From the NCBI GenBank assembly GCA_026393835.1, contig JAPKZK010000137.1, positions 1 through 64,000 on the forward strand: a stretch of 64,000 nt of DNA, in the 5' to 3' direction. The stretch is from Candidatus Aminicenantota bacterium (GTDB taxonomy: Bacteria; Acidobacteriota; Aminicenantia; UBA2199). The notes beneath the pieces are model-generated. The model made no database searches, had not been told where the DNA came from, and was given only the letters and a program-made list of their open reading frames with translations. The position numbers and the translations under genes are program-made. This document shows, in pieces, positions 15,184 through 25,155 of this stretch; position 1 is the first letter of the stretch, and every line of letters begins with the position of its first letter.

Positions 15184-16923
15184 CTAACTTTCCCTTATGG
15201 TTACTTCTTTTCCATTAAAAACGATGGCCAATTTCTTAATATTTTTTATTCCTTGTTCCACCAGTTCCGTTTCGTATTTCAGGTCATTCATTTGTTTCAG
15301 GGCAGATTCCACGGCAGATTCTACGGTTTCATTTTTCCTGACTTTTTTAAATTCGATCACATAGCCCAATTTCGAAACATCCCCGGGGATAATCATAATA
15401 TCGTATCTACCATACCCGCTTTCCCGGTTGCTTTTTACCTGGTAGGCAGGGTCAAGCCAGAGTAATAATCCCATTACAAATGCGTGATATACCTTTTCCG
15501 GGTCCCCCGTCATATCGAAAAAGCTCATGGAGGTCGAGACATAATCGGCAAATATTTCCTCGAAAACTTTTATATCTCCTTCTATAAGGGCTTTAAGCAT
15601 GATCTCCAATTTCTTATTTTCGATTTTATCGTTGAAATATCGCTGGATAATTCGTTTATAGATAGTCTTCACTTCCAGGTTGGGTATCGCCAGTTTATAG
15701 AAGGTGTTCTCGGAGGCGTCCGTCCGTTTTTCGGTTTGCTTCAAATATCCACCCATCAGGAGAAAGCTCCACAAGGAATTTTCATCGGAATCGATCTCTC
15801 TCATGACGATATTTTCTTCGATGGTTTTTTCTATGGATTCGCCCCGGATGAGTATTTCCATTTCTTCTTTGAGTTCTTTGCCCCCTTTGGACAGTAAGGT
15901 TTCCACGATTTTGTTATCCGAGGTATTGATCCAGTAGGGTTTTAATTCTTTTGCGGCGCCGGCAAGAAAATTGATGATGGACCAGGGATTGTAAATAATG
16001 GTGTTGCCGAACTTATACCCGTTATACCACTGTTGGACCCGGTCATACATGGGAAGGACGTTAAAATCGGCGAGCAGTGTTTCGACTTCTTTTTCCGTGA
16101 AGCCGAATTTATCGTCGAACTCCTCCGCCAGGAGGGTATACACGCCCGGGTTGTTGAGGCCGGAGAAAATCGATTCTTTAGCGATCCTCATAATCCCGGT
16201 AATAACACCCTTTTCCAGGTACTGCCCGGTATCTTTCAGACCCGCGCACAGGAAATTGCGCATTAAGTCGATGATTTGGTCATAGTAGTTGTTGTTAAAG
16301 CCTGCATGAATGGGGGCGTCATATTCATCGATCAAAATAACCGCCTTATTACCGTAATACCGGTTTAAGAAAATAAGAAGTTTTTCCAGGCTGTTTTCAT
16401 AGTCTCCTTTATTTCCTTCCAGGCCTATGATTCGTTTAAAATAGTCCAGCTCATGGGGAAGCAATGTTTTGCCGTCAACCAGGTAATAATGGCGGGAATA
16501 TTCATCCTGGATAAGTTGCTTTATCTTGTAAAAACAGGATTCCCAATCGGTTTCTTTGATGTTTTTAAAGGTCAAAAAAATCACCGGGTGTCGGCCTATT
16601 TTCTCCAGGTATTGGGGGCCTGCCTTGCTAATGGCCAGGGAATCGAATAAACTCTTATAGGTATTAGGGGGGCTAACCGGTTTATTTTCCAGGGAAGGGG
16701 TATCCAAAGTCCGTGGTAAGTCCTCCGGGCAGCAATCGTAAAAATATTTCAACATGGAGAGGTTGAGGGTTTTCCCGAAGCGTCGGGGGCGGGGTAGAAG
16801 TAAAATCGTATCTCCTCTATCGATGATTTCCTTGATAAAAAGGGATTTATCTACATAGCAGTAATTCTCAGTAATAATTTTTTTAAAGTCGGACTCTCCG
16901 ACCGGGAGTTTTTTTATATCCAT
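15184..16923 (-). CDS. AAA-ATPase-like protein with PD-(D/E)XK nuclease domain
   Basis: The 579-residue protein opens with DFKKIITENYCYVDKSLFIK, typical of the widespread 'AAA-ATPase-like / PDDEXK_9' proteins. Walker A is RPRRFGKTLNLSMLKYF (about 44-60) and Walker B is KAVILIDEYDAPI (about 195-207). The C-terminus carries a PD-(D/E)XK nuclease-like core (GYGRYDIMIIPG, then YVIEFKKV around 545). The biological role of the family is unproven; mobile-element or defence links have been suggested. The promoter lies at 16941-16969 and no ribosome site is evident. A paralogue of similar length sits directly upstream (17112-18833). Confidence 0.85.
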   Translation of the reverse strand: MDIKKLPVGESDFKKIITENYCYVDKSLFIKEIIDRGDTILLLPRPRRFGKTLNLSMLKYFYDCCPEDLPRTLDTPSLENKPVSPPNTYKSLFDSLAISKAGPQYLEKIGRHPVIFLTFKNIKETDWESCFYKIKQLIQDEYSRHYYLVDGKTLLPHELDYFKRIIGLEGNKGDYENSLEKLLIFLNRYYGNKAVILIDEYDAPIHAGFNNNYYDQIIDLMRNFLCAGLKDTGQYLEKGVITGIMRIAKESIFSGLNNPGVYTLLAEEFDDKFGFTEKEVETLLADFNVLPMYDRVQQWYNGYKFGNTIIYNPWSIINFLAGAAKELKPYWINTSDNKIVETLLSKGGKELKEEMEILIRGESIEKTIEENIVMREIDSDENSLWSFLLMGGYLKQTEKRTDASENTFYKLAIPNLEVKTIYKRIIQRYFNDKIENKKLEIMLKALIEGDIKVFEEIFADYVSTSMSFFDMTGDPEKVYHAFVMGLLLWLDPAYQVKSNRESGYGRYDIMIIPGDVSKLGYVIEFKKVRKNETVESAVESALKQMNDLKYETELVEQGIKNIKKLAIVFNGKEVTIRES

Positions 16924-16940
16924 GCTTGTTCACCGGTTCA

Positions 16941-16969
16941 AGTATAGCATATCGCCTTATGATTTGCAA
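16941..16969 (-). promoter_or_regulatory. Promoter of the AAA/PD-(D/E)XK gene
   Basis: Minus strand: TTGCAA (16969-16964), 17-bp spacer, TATACT (16946-16941), 18 nt before the ATG at 16923. Confidence 0.6.
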
Positions 16970-17111
16970 TTGGTGTATTTGCCGGTATTTCCGTTTACTT
17001 TTTTAATCAGTCGTACTTTCGGGGTCTAAGGTTATAATCGGTTCCTGTCAAAGATAGGTTTTCCTTGTTTCGGAAGCAAGAACGGGACAGGCGGCGCCAG
17101 TCAAATAACAC

Positions 17112-18833
17112 TCAACGCTTCCTCATACGCTGCCATAGGCGCCGAACCATCCCACCTTTTTCCCTTTCGTCGGGGGATATCCCGGCCGGTTTTACCGCAC
17201 CCGCTCCTGGCTTCCCGGTTTCCTCAGCCTTTATTTTTTTTATATACCCGGGTAAATCCTTACCGCTTCCCTCGATGGTTTCAAAACTGGAAATATTCCT
17301 ATCCTTTACGCTAAATCCTATTCCCAATAAAACGATCGTTTTGGGATGAGCCAGGTATTGTTCATAATACTTCTTTTCCAGGATTTGTTTTAGAGCTTCG
17401 GCGGCGCTGCCTATTTTGAATTCTATAACATAAATAAAACCGTCGGTCTCTACGACGGCATCGATCCTGCCCTTGTTGGTATATTTCTCCGGGTATACTT
17501 TCCCAATCAATAATTTCAAGACCAAATAAAAAACCAGGTGATAAAATCTTTCCGCACCGGCTTCGACTAGATTATAGGGAATAGAAGCGAATAACGCTTT
17601 CATTTGATCGATAAAGGAGTCCATTTGCTTTTTTTTCAATGACTCCATTATATTTTTGATTAACTTTTCCGTATCTTCCTGGTTGTGCCCTGAATACACC
17701 TCCATTAAATTATTTAATAATGCATGTTCGACTTCCCGGTTGGGGTACGACAGGACATAGGTGTCCTCAAGGTGTTTCTTTACCGTTAAGTAGCCGGTCT
17801 GGAAAAGCATTAAATTAATATTAATGTCGGCGATATCGAATTTATCGAAGAATTGTTCTTGAACCTCCAGGTACTCCCAATTTTCCACGACGATGTTTTT
17901 TTCCTTGACCAATTTCACCAGGGAAGTCGTGGTCCCGCTGGCGAACCAATAATTTTTAAATTCCATATTGTAGAAAAAGTTGTTGATGGAATAGGGATTA
18001 TAGACAAAATCTTTCCCATTCCAGGAATAACCGTTGTAATAATCTTTTAATTTTTCCATTAACCCGGTTTTCGTGCTTTCGCCGGATTTATGCAGCCGCA
18101 GCCATTCATGGATATAGGCGTCGAAGTATTTTTCTAACTCTTCGCCGGTATAGCCCAGTAGGTTTGAGTAATCCTTATGGAAAGTGATATCGGTGAGGTG
18201 GTTCAGGTCGCTGAAAATCGATAGGCGGGTAAAGCGCGATATCCCGGTCATAAAGAGGAATTCGATTTTTTCTTCCTTGCCTTTAAGAACCGAATAAAAG
18301 TTCCTGAGGATATCCCTATTTTTAACCGCGGTATCTATGTCTTCGATATATTCCGTGACCGGTTTGTCATATTCGTCCACCAGGACAGCGATACGCCGGT
18401 CCTGGGCAAGTTTCCCGATTAAGGAGGCGAATTTTTCAGAGATGCTGTCCCCGCTGCATTGGATGTCGCAGTCCTGGGAAATCCTTTCCAGTTCGTTATC
18501 GATGGCTTTTTCAAGTCCCAGGGTCCTGAAATCGATATTCAGGAAGTCCAGGTGGATAACCGGGTACTTTTCCCAGGCGATGCGGTCATAAATCCAATAA
18601 TCTTTAAAAAGTTCCCGGCGGCCCTGGTAAATTTCTTTCAGGATAGAAACCATTAAGGATTTGCCGAAACGCCGGGGGCGCGACAAGAAATAAGCGCCCC
18701 CTGCCTTGACAAGGGGGTGAATATACCGGGTTTTATCGACATAGATACAATTGCCTTCGACCAATTTTGAAAAGGTGGATTTACTGAGCGGCAGATATTG
18801 TTTTTCATGTTTTGCGAAGCGTTTGGTTACCAT
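17112..18833 (-). CDS. AAA-ATPase-like protein with PD-(D/E)XK nuclease domain (second copy)
   Basis: This 573-residue relative of the downstream gene starts KQYLPLSKSTFSKLVEGNCI and YVDKTRYIHPLVKAGGAYF. Walker A is SRPRRFGKSLMVSILKEIY (about 56-74) and Walker B is RIAVLVDEYDKPV (about 145-157). The nuclease-like motif is GRIDAVVETDGFIYVIEFKIG (about 483-503). The last 45 residues (EKGGMVRRLWQRMRKR) are basic and unusual for the family. GGAGGT precedes the ATG. The two copies are divergent in sequence, so this is not a recent duplication. They probably belong to one expanded family rather than to one complex. Confidence 0.85.
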   Translation of the reverse strand: MVTKRFAKHEKQYLPLSKSTFSKLVEGNCIYVDKTRYIHPLVKAGGAYFLSRPRRFGKSLMVSILKEIYQGRRELFKDYWIYDRIAWEKYPVIHLDFLNIDFRTLGLEKAIDNELERISQDCDIQCSGDSISEKFASLIGKLAQDRRIAVLVDEYDKPVTEYIEDIDTAVKNRDILRNFYSVLKGKEEKIEFLFMTGISRFTRLSIFSDLNHLTDITFHKDYSNLLGYTGEELEKYFDAYIHEWLRLHKSGESTKTGLMEKLKDYYNGYSWNGKDFVYNPYSINNFFYNMEFKNYWFASGTTTSLVKLVKEKNIVVENWEYLEVQEQFFDKFDIADININLMLFQTGYLTVKKHLEDTYVLSYPNREVEHALLNNLMEVYSGHNQEDTEKLIKNIMESLKKKQMDSFIDQMKALFASIPYNLVEAGAERFYHLVFYLVLKLLIGKVYPEKYTNKGRIDAVVETDGFIYVIEFKIGSAAEALKQILEKKYYEQYLAHPKTIVLLGIGFSVKDRNISSFETIEGSGKDLPGYIKKIKAEETGKPGAGAVKPAGISPDEREKGGMVRRLWQRMRKR

Positions 18834-18857
18834 GGGCGTACCTCCGATACCGGTTGA

Positions 18858-18886
18858 ATTATACTATATCCGTATCCTTAAAGCAA
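18858..18886 (-). promoter_or_regulatory. Promoter of the second AAA/PD-(D/E)XK gene
   Basis: Minus strand: TTGCTT (18886-18881), 17-bp spacer, TATAAT (18863-18858), then GGAGGT before the ATG at 18833. Confidence 0.6.
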
Positions 18887-18942
18887 GCACGTGAAAAAGG
18901 AACGCGAAGTCCCGGTTTCCCTTCCTCCCATCCGAAGAAAAT

Positions 18943-19050
18943 GTAAATATTTATAAATATTTACACGGCGAAACTGCCGCTAATCCTGCCTTCAAAAAAA
19001 AAGGGTAAACTATTATAAATATTGACTAAAAGCCGGGCAATTTATACTAT
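18943..19050 (+). promoter_or_regulatory. Two-operator promoter of the beta-helix/SBBP operon
   Basis: Site 1 (18943-18964) is a perfect 22-bp palindrome with half-site GTAAATATTTA. Site 2 (19005-19026, GTAAACTATTA then TAAATATTGAC) is an imperfect copy. Their centres are 62 bp apart, close to six helical turns. Site 2 ends in the -35 box TTGACT (19022-19027); 17 bp later is TACTAT (19045-19050), overlapping TATACT. A repressor bound to both sites could loop the DNA. GGAGG at 19071 serves the ATG at 19084. Confidence 0.75.
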
Positions 19051-19083
19051 ACTCATGGTCTAAAGCGTAAGGAGGAAATAACC

Positions 19084-20679
19084 ATGAGTAAAAAATCGAT
19101 TTTAATTATTTTGTTTTCAGTGCTGTCGGTAATGGTGACACAGATATCGGAAGCCGCCGTCATTGATGTAACCACGACGCAGGACAATGTGCCCGGTTCG
19201 CTCAGGGCGGCAATCACCACGGCAAACAACAATGGCGAAGATAATACCATTTATTTGCCTTCCGGCGTCTATATTCACATCGGTGCGGCAGATGAAGACG
19301 CCAATGTCGGCGGCGACCTGGATATCGATACCGGCCGCAAGCTCACCATTATCGGGCAAGGAAAGAACAAAACCTTTATCGACGGAAATAGCATCGATCG
19401 GGTGCTTCATATTTTAAAGGGAACGGTTTACATCTCCGATTTAACGATCCGGAAGGGAAAAGCCCCAAATGGTTTAGGCCTTGGATGGGGCATTGCCATG
19501 AGTGGAGGTGGAATTTATAACTGTGGAAACCTGACCCTGACCCGCTGTGTTATAAAGAATAACGCGGCGGGTATTGGCGGAGATGCCGGTAATATTGGCG
19601 CCAGCGATGGCGGAGGCCACGGCGGAGGAATTTATAACGAAGGGGAGTTAACCCTCGATAATTGTACTATTACCAATAATAGAGCAGGGAATGGCGGGGA
19701 TAATAACGATACTGAAAGACCTGGAAACGGAGGTGGGGGGGGCGGCATCTGGAACTCAGGAATATTAACCCTCAATAATTGCACCATTACCGGTAATAGC
19801 GCAGGCAATGGTGGGAATACTGATAATAATTTATCGACTGGAGATGGCGGTCATGGAGGTGGAATTATTAACACCAATACTTTGAACATGGATAATTGCA
19901 CTATCTCCTATAATAAAGCGGGGGATGGAGGGATATGTGATTGTCCTGATCATGGCGATCTTGGTTTTGGTGGTGGAATTTACAATACCGGTAATTTAAC
20001 CATGTCCGGATGTACGGTAAACGACAACGTTTCCATATCACACTATTATGGTTTCGGTATTGGGGGGGGGATATACAATGGCGCTTATCTCACGCTGACC
20101 AATTGCACCATCAGTGGCAATATAGCCGGGATAGTAGGATACGCAGGTTCAAATGGTGGAGGTTTTTTTAATGAGGAGCTTATTGATGGCGGGATTTCTC
20201 TATTGATAAATACCACCGTGGTCAATAATATCGCAGGTGGTATTTTGAATTATGGGGACATTCGTTTAATTAATTCGATTGTGGCGAATAATGTTGTGGA
20301 TTCTGGAGATGGACCGGATTGTGTCGGTACTTTCGATTGGGTTTGTTACAGCTTGATTGCAGATACCACTGATTGCATACTCACCGGTTTTCAAATGGCG
20401 AACATCCTCGGGCAGGGTCCGCTGCTGGGTCCACTTGCCGATAATGGAGGCCCCACCAAAACACATGCCTTACTTCCCGGCAGCCCTGCCATCGACGCCG
20501 GGAACAAATCCGGTTTGTACACGGACCAACGCAGTTATAAGAGACCGATAAATATTCCCGGTATCCCCAATGTAAGCGACGGCGCGGATATCGGCGCTTA
20601 TGAATATATTCCCTTTTCAACTGCAGGGGCAACAACTTATGGTGGCAGCGAGCCAAAACTAGAAACGGTGATACGGTAA
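19084..20679 (+). CDS. Secreted right-handed beta-helix protein (choice-of-anchor Q), copy 1
   Basis: The 531-residue protein has a Sec signal peptide (MSKKSILIILFSVLSVMVTQISEA). A beta-helix follows, built from repeats of the type GGGIYNCGNLTLTRCVIKNN rich in Gly and Asn (about 130-400). Near the end is the motif LADNGGPTKTHALLPGSPAI followed by DAGN, characteristic of choice-of-anchor Q proteins. Such proteins are extracellular or surface proteins; ligands are unknown. The early segment DNVPGSLRAAITTANNNGEDNTIYLPSG is shared by all six paralogues in the window. It is closest to the copy at 32064-33656. It is the first gene behind the two-operator promoter and is followed by the SBBP gene after 53 bp. 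Confidence 0.9.
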   Translation: MSKKSILIILFSVLSVMVTQISEAAVIDVTTTQDNVPGSLRAAITTANNNGEDNTIYLPSGVYIHIGAADEDANVGGDLDIDTGRKLTIIGQGKNKTFIDGNSIDRVLHILKGTVYISDLTIRKGKAPNGLGLGWGIAMSGGGIYNCGNLTLTRCVIKNNAAGIGGDAGNIGASDGGGHGGGIYNEGELTLDNCTITNNRAGNGGDNNDTERPGNGGGGGGIWNSGILTLNNCTITGNSAGNGGNTDNNLSTGDGGHGGGIINTNTLNMDNCTISYNKAGDGGICDCPDHGDLGFGGGIYNTGNLTMSGCTVNDNVSISHYYGFGIGGGIYNGAYLTLTNCTISGNIAGIVGYAGSNGGGFFNEELIDGGISLLINTTVVNNIAGGILNYGDIRLINSIVANNVVDSGDGPDCVGTFDWVCYSLIADTTDCILTGFQMANILGQGPLLGPLADNGGPTKTHALLPGSPAIDAGNKSGLYTDQRSYKRPINIPGIPNVSDGADIGAYEYIPFSTAGATTYGGSEPKLETVIR

Positions 20680-20732
20680 AAATACCGATTACCGTTAATA
20701 TAAGCCCAAAATAATAATTAAAGGAGAGTAAA

Positions 20733-23700
20733 ATGAAAAAGATAATTTTTTTGTGTTTAGTTCTTGCGTTGTTCATGATCGTTAATTTTGCCGCCAACTC
20801 CGGCAAAATTCAAAACCAGGCATTACCATTAACCATCCAGGGGATCGATAACGCACCAGTGGGGATACCCCTTTATTTTATTCCCAACCAGGGTCAAGTC
20901 CATGAAAAAGCAAAATTCTATGCCAACACCCCACGGTACATATTATGGGTTACAGAAGAAGGCCTAACGTTTGACAGTCTCCCGGGAACAGGAGTTGAGG
21001 ATAAAGTTAAACCCAGAGAACGGGAAGTCTCCCGGTTGATCTTCCTGGGAGCGAACCCCAACCCTGGAATAATCCCGGTCGAATTAACCCCACACCAGGT
21101 CAATTACTACCAGGGAAATAACCCTGCCCAATGGCGCACCGGTATTCAAACTTCAAAAGCCGTACTATATAAAGGTATTTACCCGGGCATCGATCTTAAA
21201 ATTTATGGAAAGGAAAACCAGGTAGAATACGACTGGATTATAAAACCCGGGGGCCATCCCGGGGATATTTGCTTTCAATACCGGGACGCAAAAGCCACTC
21301 ATCTCGACAATAACGGAAACCTGGTAATTAAAACCGCCCTGGGAGAACTTGTACACCAAAAACCCATTAGTTACCAGTTAGTAAAAGGGGAAAAGCGAAA
21401 TATCCAATCCAGGTTCAAATGTATTAAGAAAAATACCTACACTTTTACTGTTTCAGATTATAACCGGGCTTATGAATTAGTTATCGATCCGGTGGTGACA
21501 TTGGAATATTCCACCTACCTGGGGGGAAGCAGCGATGAATATTATGCCTCGGGGGCGGTTGACAACACAGGCCATATTTATATGACCGGCTACACTCACA
21601 GTGTGGATTTCCCCACTCGAAATGCCTATCAAAGTAGTAAATTAAATGGATACGATGCCTTTTTGACTAAATTCACAGCCGACGGTTCAGGGCTTGTTTT
21701 TTCCACTTATGTGGGCGGAAATAATGACGACAAAGGAACAAGAATTGTGGTATCTTCCACCGGGGATATCTATATATCGGGTTATACCAATAGTACTAAT
21801 TTTCCCGCGGTCAATCCGCTTGCAGGAGATTATGATACGTTTTGCTGCCGGTTCGACGCCGATGGAAATTTCCTGGGCGGGAGACTCGTGGGCGGATCGG
21901 GTACGGATCTCAATAATGCGATTGCCATAAATAAGTCCAATCATGTGTACCTCACGGGGTGGACGTCCAGCTTAAATTATCCCCTCAAAAATCCCTACCA
22001 AAACATCTTACAAGGAAACCACCATGATATATACATTTGTAAATTCGATCCGGGGCTAACGGAAATCGAATATTCCACCTACCTGGGAGGCAAAGGTGGA
22101 GATAGTGGGGGGGCTGAATTGGTAGTGGATGATTTTGATTATATTTACCTGCAAGGGGTCACATCCAGTTCCAATTTACCTCTAAAAAACGCCTGGCAGA
22201 AAACTTATGCCGGTGGTCTGTATGATACTTACCTCTGTAAAATAAAACCCGATGGCTCAGACCTGGTTTTTTCCACTTACCTTGGTGGCAGCGGCACCGA
22301 CTACGGCCACGGCATCGCGGTTGATGAGAATGGGGGTATCATTGTCGGGGGAGATACTCACAGCAGCGATTTCCCCGTTAAATCTCCCTACCAGGGAACC
22401 AAGAGGGGAAATCCCGATTCATATGTCAGTAAGTTTTCCCCGGATGGCTCGGAATTGATCTATTCAACCCTCCTGGGGGGATCCAATAGCAATTGTTATG
22501 GTTTCATGACGGCCGACAGGGCAGGGTATGTTTATATTAGCGGTTCCACCAACAGCCCGGATTTTCCTACGGTGAATCCTTACCAGTCATCCTTAGCCGG
22601 GGGCCTGGATGCATTTTTAAGCATATTGGATAAAGACGGCAGTAAACTTTTATACTCCACCTATTTTGGCGGTACGGGGGCTGACCATATCGCCAATATT
22701 TTCCTGGACCTTAACGGCAATATCTATGTGGCCGGGGCCACCTATAGTTCCAATTTCCCGGTAAAAAAACCATACCAAAATGCGTTTAAAGGAATAATCG
22801 ACGGCTTCCTGTTCCGATTTTCTTTTACCCCGGATTCAAAGGTATTAACCGTTCAATCCGTTGCGGATTCAGCGGTACCAATCACCGCCAGCCCTCTTGA
22901 CAATAACGGCAAAGGCAATGGTTATACGGATTTTACCAGGACATATCCCCAGGACTCCGTCGTTACCCTTTCCGCCCCCTTGACCTTTAACAATAAAAAT
23001 TTCTACCGCTGGCTCATCGACGGAGAGCAACAATTCCAGGATACCATCGAGATAAAAATGGATGACAATCATACCGTTGTTGTCGAATACCGGGCTCAAC
23101 CTATAGCCTTTCTAACGGTGCGGTCATCTCCGGTCACAGGGATACCTATAACGGTAAATCCCTTCGATAATAATGGTCAAGCGAATGGAAATACAAATTT
23201 TACCCGGGTATATACCCGTGGAACTGTGGTAAACTTAACCGCCCCTGCTGCTTTCCTGGATAAAATTTTCGATAAGTGGAGCGGGACTGGGGTAAATCAA
23301 ACCGGGCGTACGCTCAAGATCACTTTGAATACCACTCGCACTGTTAAAGCCTTATATAAAGACCTTCCCACTGGTACGTTGATAATAAAATCCACACCGG
23401 TAAGCGGTGTCCCGATCATAGTGAGTCCCACGGATAAAAATAACATAAGCGATGGTAACACTGAATTTACCAGGAACTATTCTCCCGGGACAGAGGTTAC
23501 ATTAATCGCGCCGGAGCTTTCTAACGGAAGGTCTTTCTATAAATGGACCCTGGATGGAAAGGATTATAATGACCGAATCGCCCGGGTAACCATAAGTAAT
23601 AGCAATACGGCGTTAGTGGTTTATCAGAAAAAAGCAGAAATCGTTGTAAGCCGGGATATATTTAATTTCGGATATAATAGTTCCGGGGCAGTTACGGGCC

Positions 23701-25139
23701 CCCAAAGTTTTTTTATCAGTAACAACGGTGAAAGTCCATTGAATTGGAGTATCAATGATAACGTTTCCTGGATTACTTGCAGCCCGGTCAAAGGGATTGG
23801 TTCTGAGGAAGTAACCATTACGGTTAATGGGGCAGGGTTACCGGTTGGGACCCATAACGGAGAGATCACGATATCGGCACCGGATGCGGTCAATTCACCG
23901 CAAAAAGTATATGTAACGTTGATAGTAAATGAACCCGGGATACGTGTACCATTTGGGTTTTTTGAAACCCCCTTAGATGGTGCCACCCTCAGCGGCAGTG
24001 TCCCGGTAACCGGATGGGCATTGGATGATATCGAGGTAGAGAAAGTCCAAATTTACCGCCAGGAAGGAACGGGGTTGGTTTATGTTGGGGACGCGGTGTT
24101 TGTGGAAGGTGCGCGGCCGGATGTGGAAACGGCATATCCCAATTATCCCAGGTGCTATCGGGCCGGATGGGGGTATATGATACTAACTCATTTTCTTCCC
24201 GGCGGCGGAAACGGCGGTTTTACTTTCCAGGCTATTGCCGAAGACCGTGAGGGAAATCAAGTGGCCCTGGGATCCAAAACGATTTATTGTGACAATGCCC
24301 ATTCATGCAGGCCTTTTGGGGCCATCGATACACCGGCCCAGGGAGGCACGGCTTCAGGCAGTTTGTACAGGAACCAGGGGTGGGTGTTAACTCCTCCAAC
24401 CAATGAAATTCCTAAAGACGGTCATACCATCCTTGTCTGGATAGACGGGTTTAATAGGGGGACACCCGTATATAATATATACCGAGATGATGTGGCTGCG
24501 CTTTTCCCCGGGTATGCCAACAGTAATGGGGCCATGGGATATTTTGATTTCGATACCGCCGGGTATAAAAATGGAGTTCATACCATCGCATGGACAGCAA
24601 TGGATGATGCAGGGAATACAGACGGTTTCGGCAGCAGGTATTTTACTATTCGCAACAGTGCTGATAATAAAACAAATATGGGGGGAACCTTATCATCTGC
24701 GGATGGGAATTGCCATGAAATCTCGATTTCTGCTGAAGAAATAGCCCGAATTCCGGTCGATAATCAGGAACCTATATCTATAAAAAAAGGCTATATTAAG
24801 AATAGCGCATTGCAAGAGGTTTATCCCGATGAAAACGGGATGATAAACATTGAACTCAAAGAATTGGAGCGGATAGAAGTCCACTTCCAGCCTCCCAGGG
24901 ATATTTTTGAAGGGGATCGGGAAAAAGCCAATAATTATATTGGCTATCATATTATTAATGAGCGTCTTCGACCGCTTCCGGTTGGATCGACATTAGATGG
25001 GAAAAGAGGTATTTTTTATTGGCAGCCGGGACCGGGATTTATCGGGAAGTACCGCCTGGTTTTTATGGAGAAAATGGAAACAGGTTTGTTGAACCAAAAA
25101 GAAGTGGGTGTGACGATTATTCCGAAGACAGATAGATAA
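20733..25139 (+). CDS. Giant secreted SBBP / InlB-B-like / BACON protein
   Basis: The 1468-residue protein has a signal peptide (MKKIIFLCLVLALFMIVNFAA). It has an N-terminal domain common in SBBP proteins (YFIPNQGQVHEKAKFYA, about 48-255) and seven beta-propeller-like SBBP repeats (about 255-700, each with YSTYLGG and a 'DFPxxNPYQ' element). Three divergent InlB-B-type repeats follow (about 705-965, each with NxTxFTRxY). Next is a BACON-like domain (about 970-1068) and two Ig-like modules (PFGFFETPLDGATLSGSVPV; PFGAIDTPAQGGTASGS). The C-terminal module has LPVGSTLDGKRGIFYWQPGP. The same C-terminal half occurs in the proteins at 35226 and 51850. AAAGGAGAG precedes the ATG. It is co-transcribed with the beta-helix gene. 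Its function is unknown; adhesion or carbohydrate binding is plausible. Confidence 0.9.
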   Translation: MKKIIFLCLVLALFMIVNFAANSGKIQNQALPLTIQGIDNAPVGIPLYFIPNQGQVHEKAKFYANTPRYILWVTEEGLTFDSLPGTGVEDKVKPREREVSRLIFLGANPNPGIIPVELTPHQVNYYQGNNPAQWRTGIQTSKAVLYKGIYPGIDLKIYGKENQVEYDWIIKPGGHPGDICFQYRDAKATHLDNNGNLVIKTALGELVHQKPISYQLVKGEKRNIQSRFKCIKKNTYTFTVSDYNRAYELVIDPVVTLEYSTYLGGSSDEYYASGAVDNTGHIYMTGYTHSVDFPTRNAYQSSKLNGYDAFLTKFTADGSGLVFSTYVGGNNDDKGTRIVVSSTGDIYISGYTNSTNFPAVNPLAGDYDTFCCRFDADGNFLGGRLVGGSGTDLNNAIAINKSNHVYLTGWTSSLNYPLKNPYQNILQGNHHDIYICKFDPGLTEIEYSTYLGGKGGDSGGAELVVDDFDYIYLQGVTSSSNLPLKNAWQKTYAGGLYDTYLCKIKPDGSDLVFSTYLGGSGTDYGHGIAVDENGGIIVGGDTHSSDFPVKSPYQGTKRGNPDSYVSKFSPDGSELIYSTLLGGSNSNCYGFMTADRAGYVYISGSTNSPDFPTVNPYQSSLAGGLDAFLSILDKDGSKLLYSTYFGGTGADHIANIFLDLNGNIYVAGATYSSNFPVKKPYQNAFKGIIDGFLFRFSFTPDSKVLTVQSVADSAVPITASPLDNNGKGNGYTDFTRTYPQDSVVTLSAPLTFNNKNFYRWLIDGEQQFQDTIEIKMDDNHTVVVEYRAQPIAFLTVRSSPVTGIPITVNPFDNNGQANGNTNFTRVYTRGTVVNLTAPAAFLDKIFDKWSGTGVNQTGRTLKITLNTTRTVKALYKDLPTGTLIIKSTPVSGVPIIVSPTDKNNISDGNTEFTRNYSPGTEVTLIAPELSNGRSFYKWTLDGKDYNDRIARVTISNSNTALVVYQKKAEIVVSRDIFNFGYNSSGAVTGPQSFFISNNGESPLNWSINDNVSWITCSPVKGIGSEEVTITVNGAGLPVGTHNGEITISAPDAVNSPQKVYVTLIVNEPGIRVPFGFFETPLDGATLSGSVPVTGWALDDIEVEKVQIYRQEGTGLVYVGDAVFVEGARPDVETAYPNYPRCYRAGWGYMILTHFLPGGGNGGFTFQAIAEDREGNQVALGSKTIYCDNAHSCRPFGAIDTPAQGGTASGSLYRNQGWVLTPPTNEIPKDGHTILVWIDGFNRGTPVYNIYRDDVAALFPGYANSNGAMGYFDFDTAGYKNGVHTIAWTAMDDAGNTDGFGSRYFTIRNSADNKTNMGGTLSSADGNCHEISISAEEIARIPVDNQEPISIKKGYIKNSALQEVYPDENGMINIELKELERIEVHFQPPRDIFEGDREKANNYIGYHIINERLRPLPVGSTLDGKRGIFYWQPGPGFIGKYRLVFMEKMETGLLNQKEVGVTIIPKTDR

Positions 25140-25155
25140 TATCAGGTTTTCCGCC

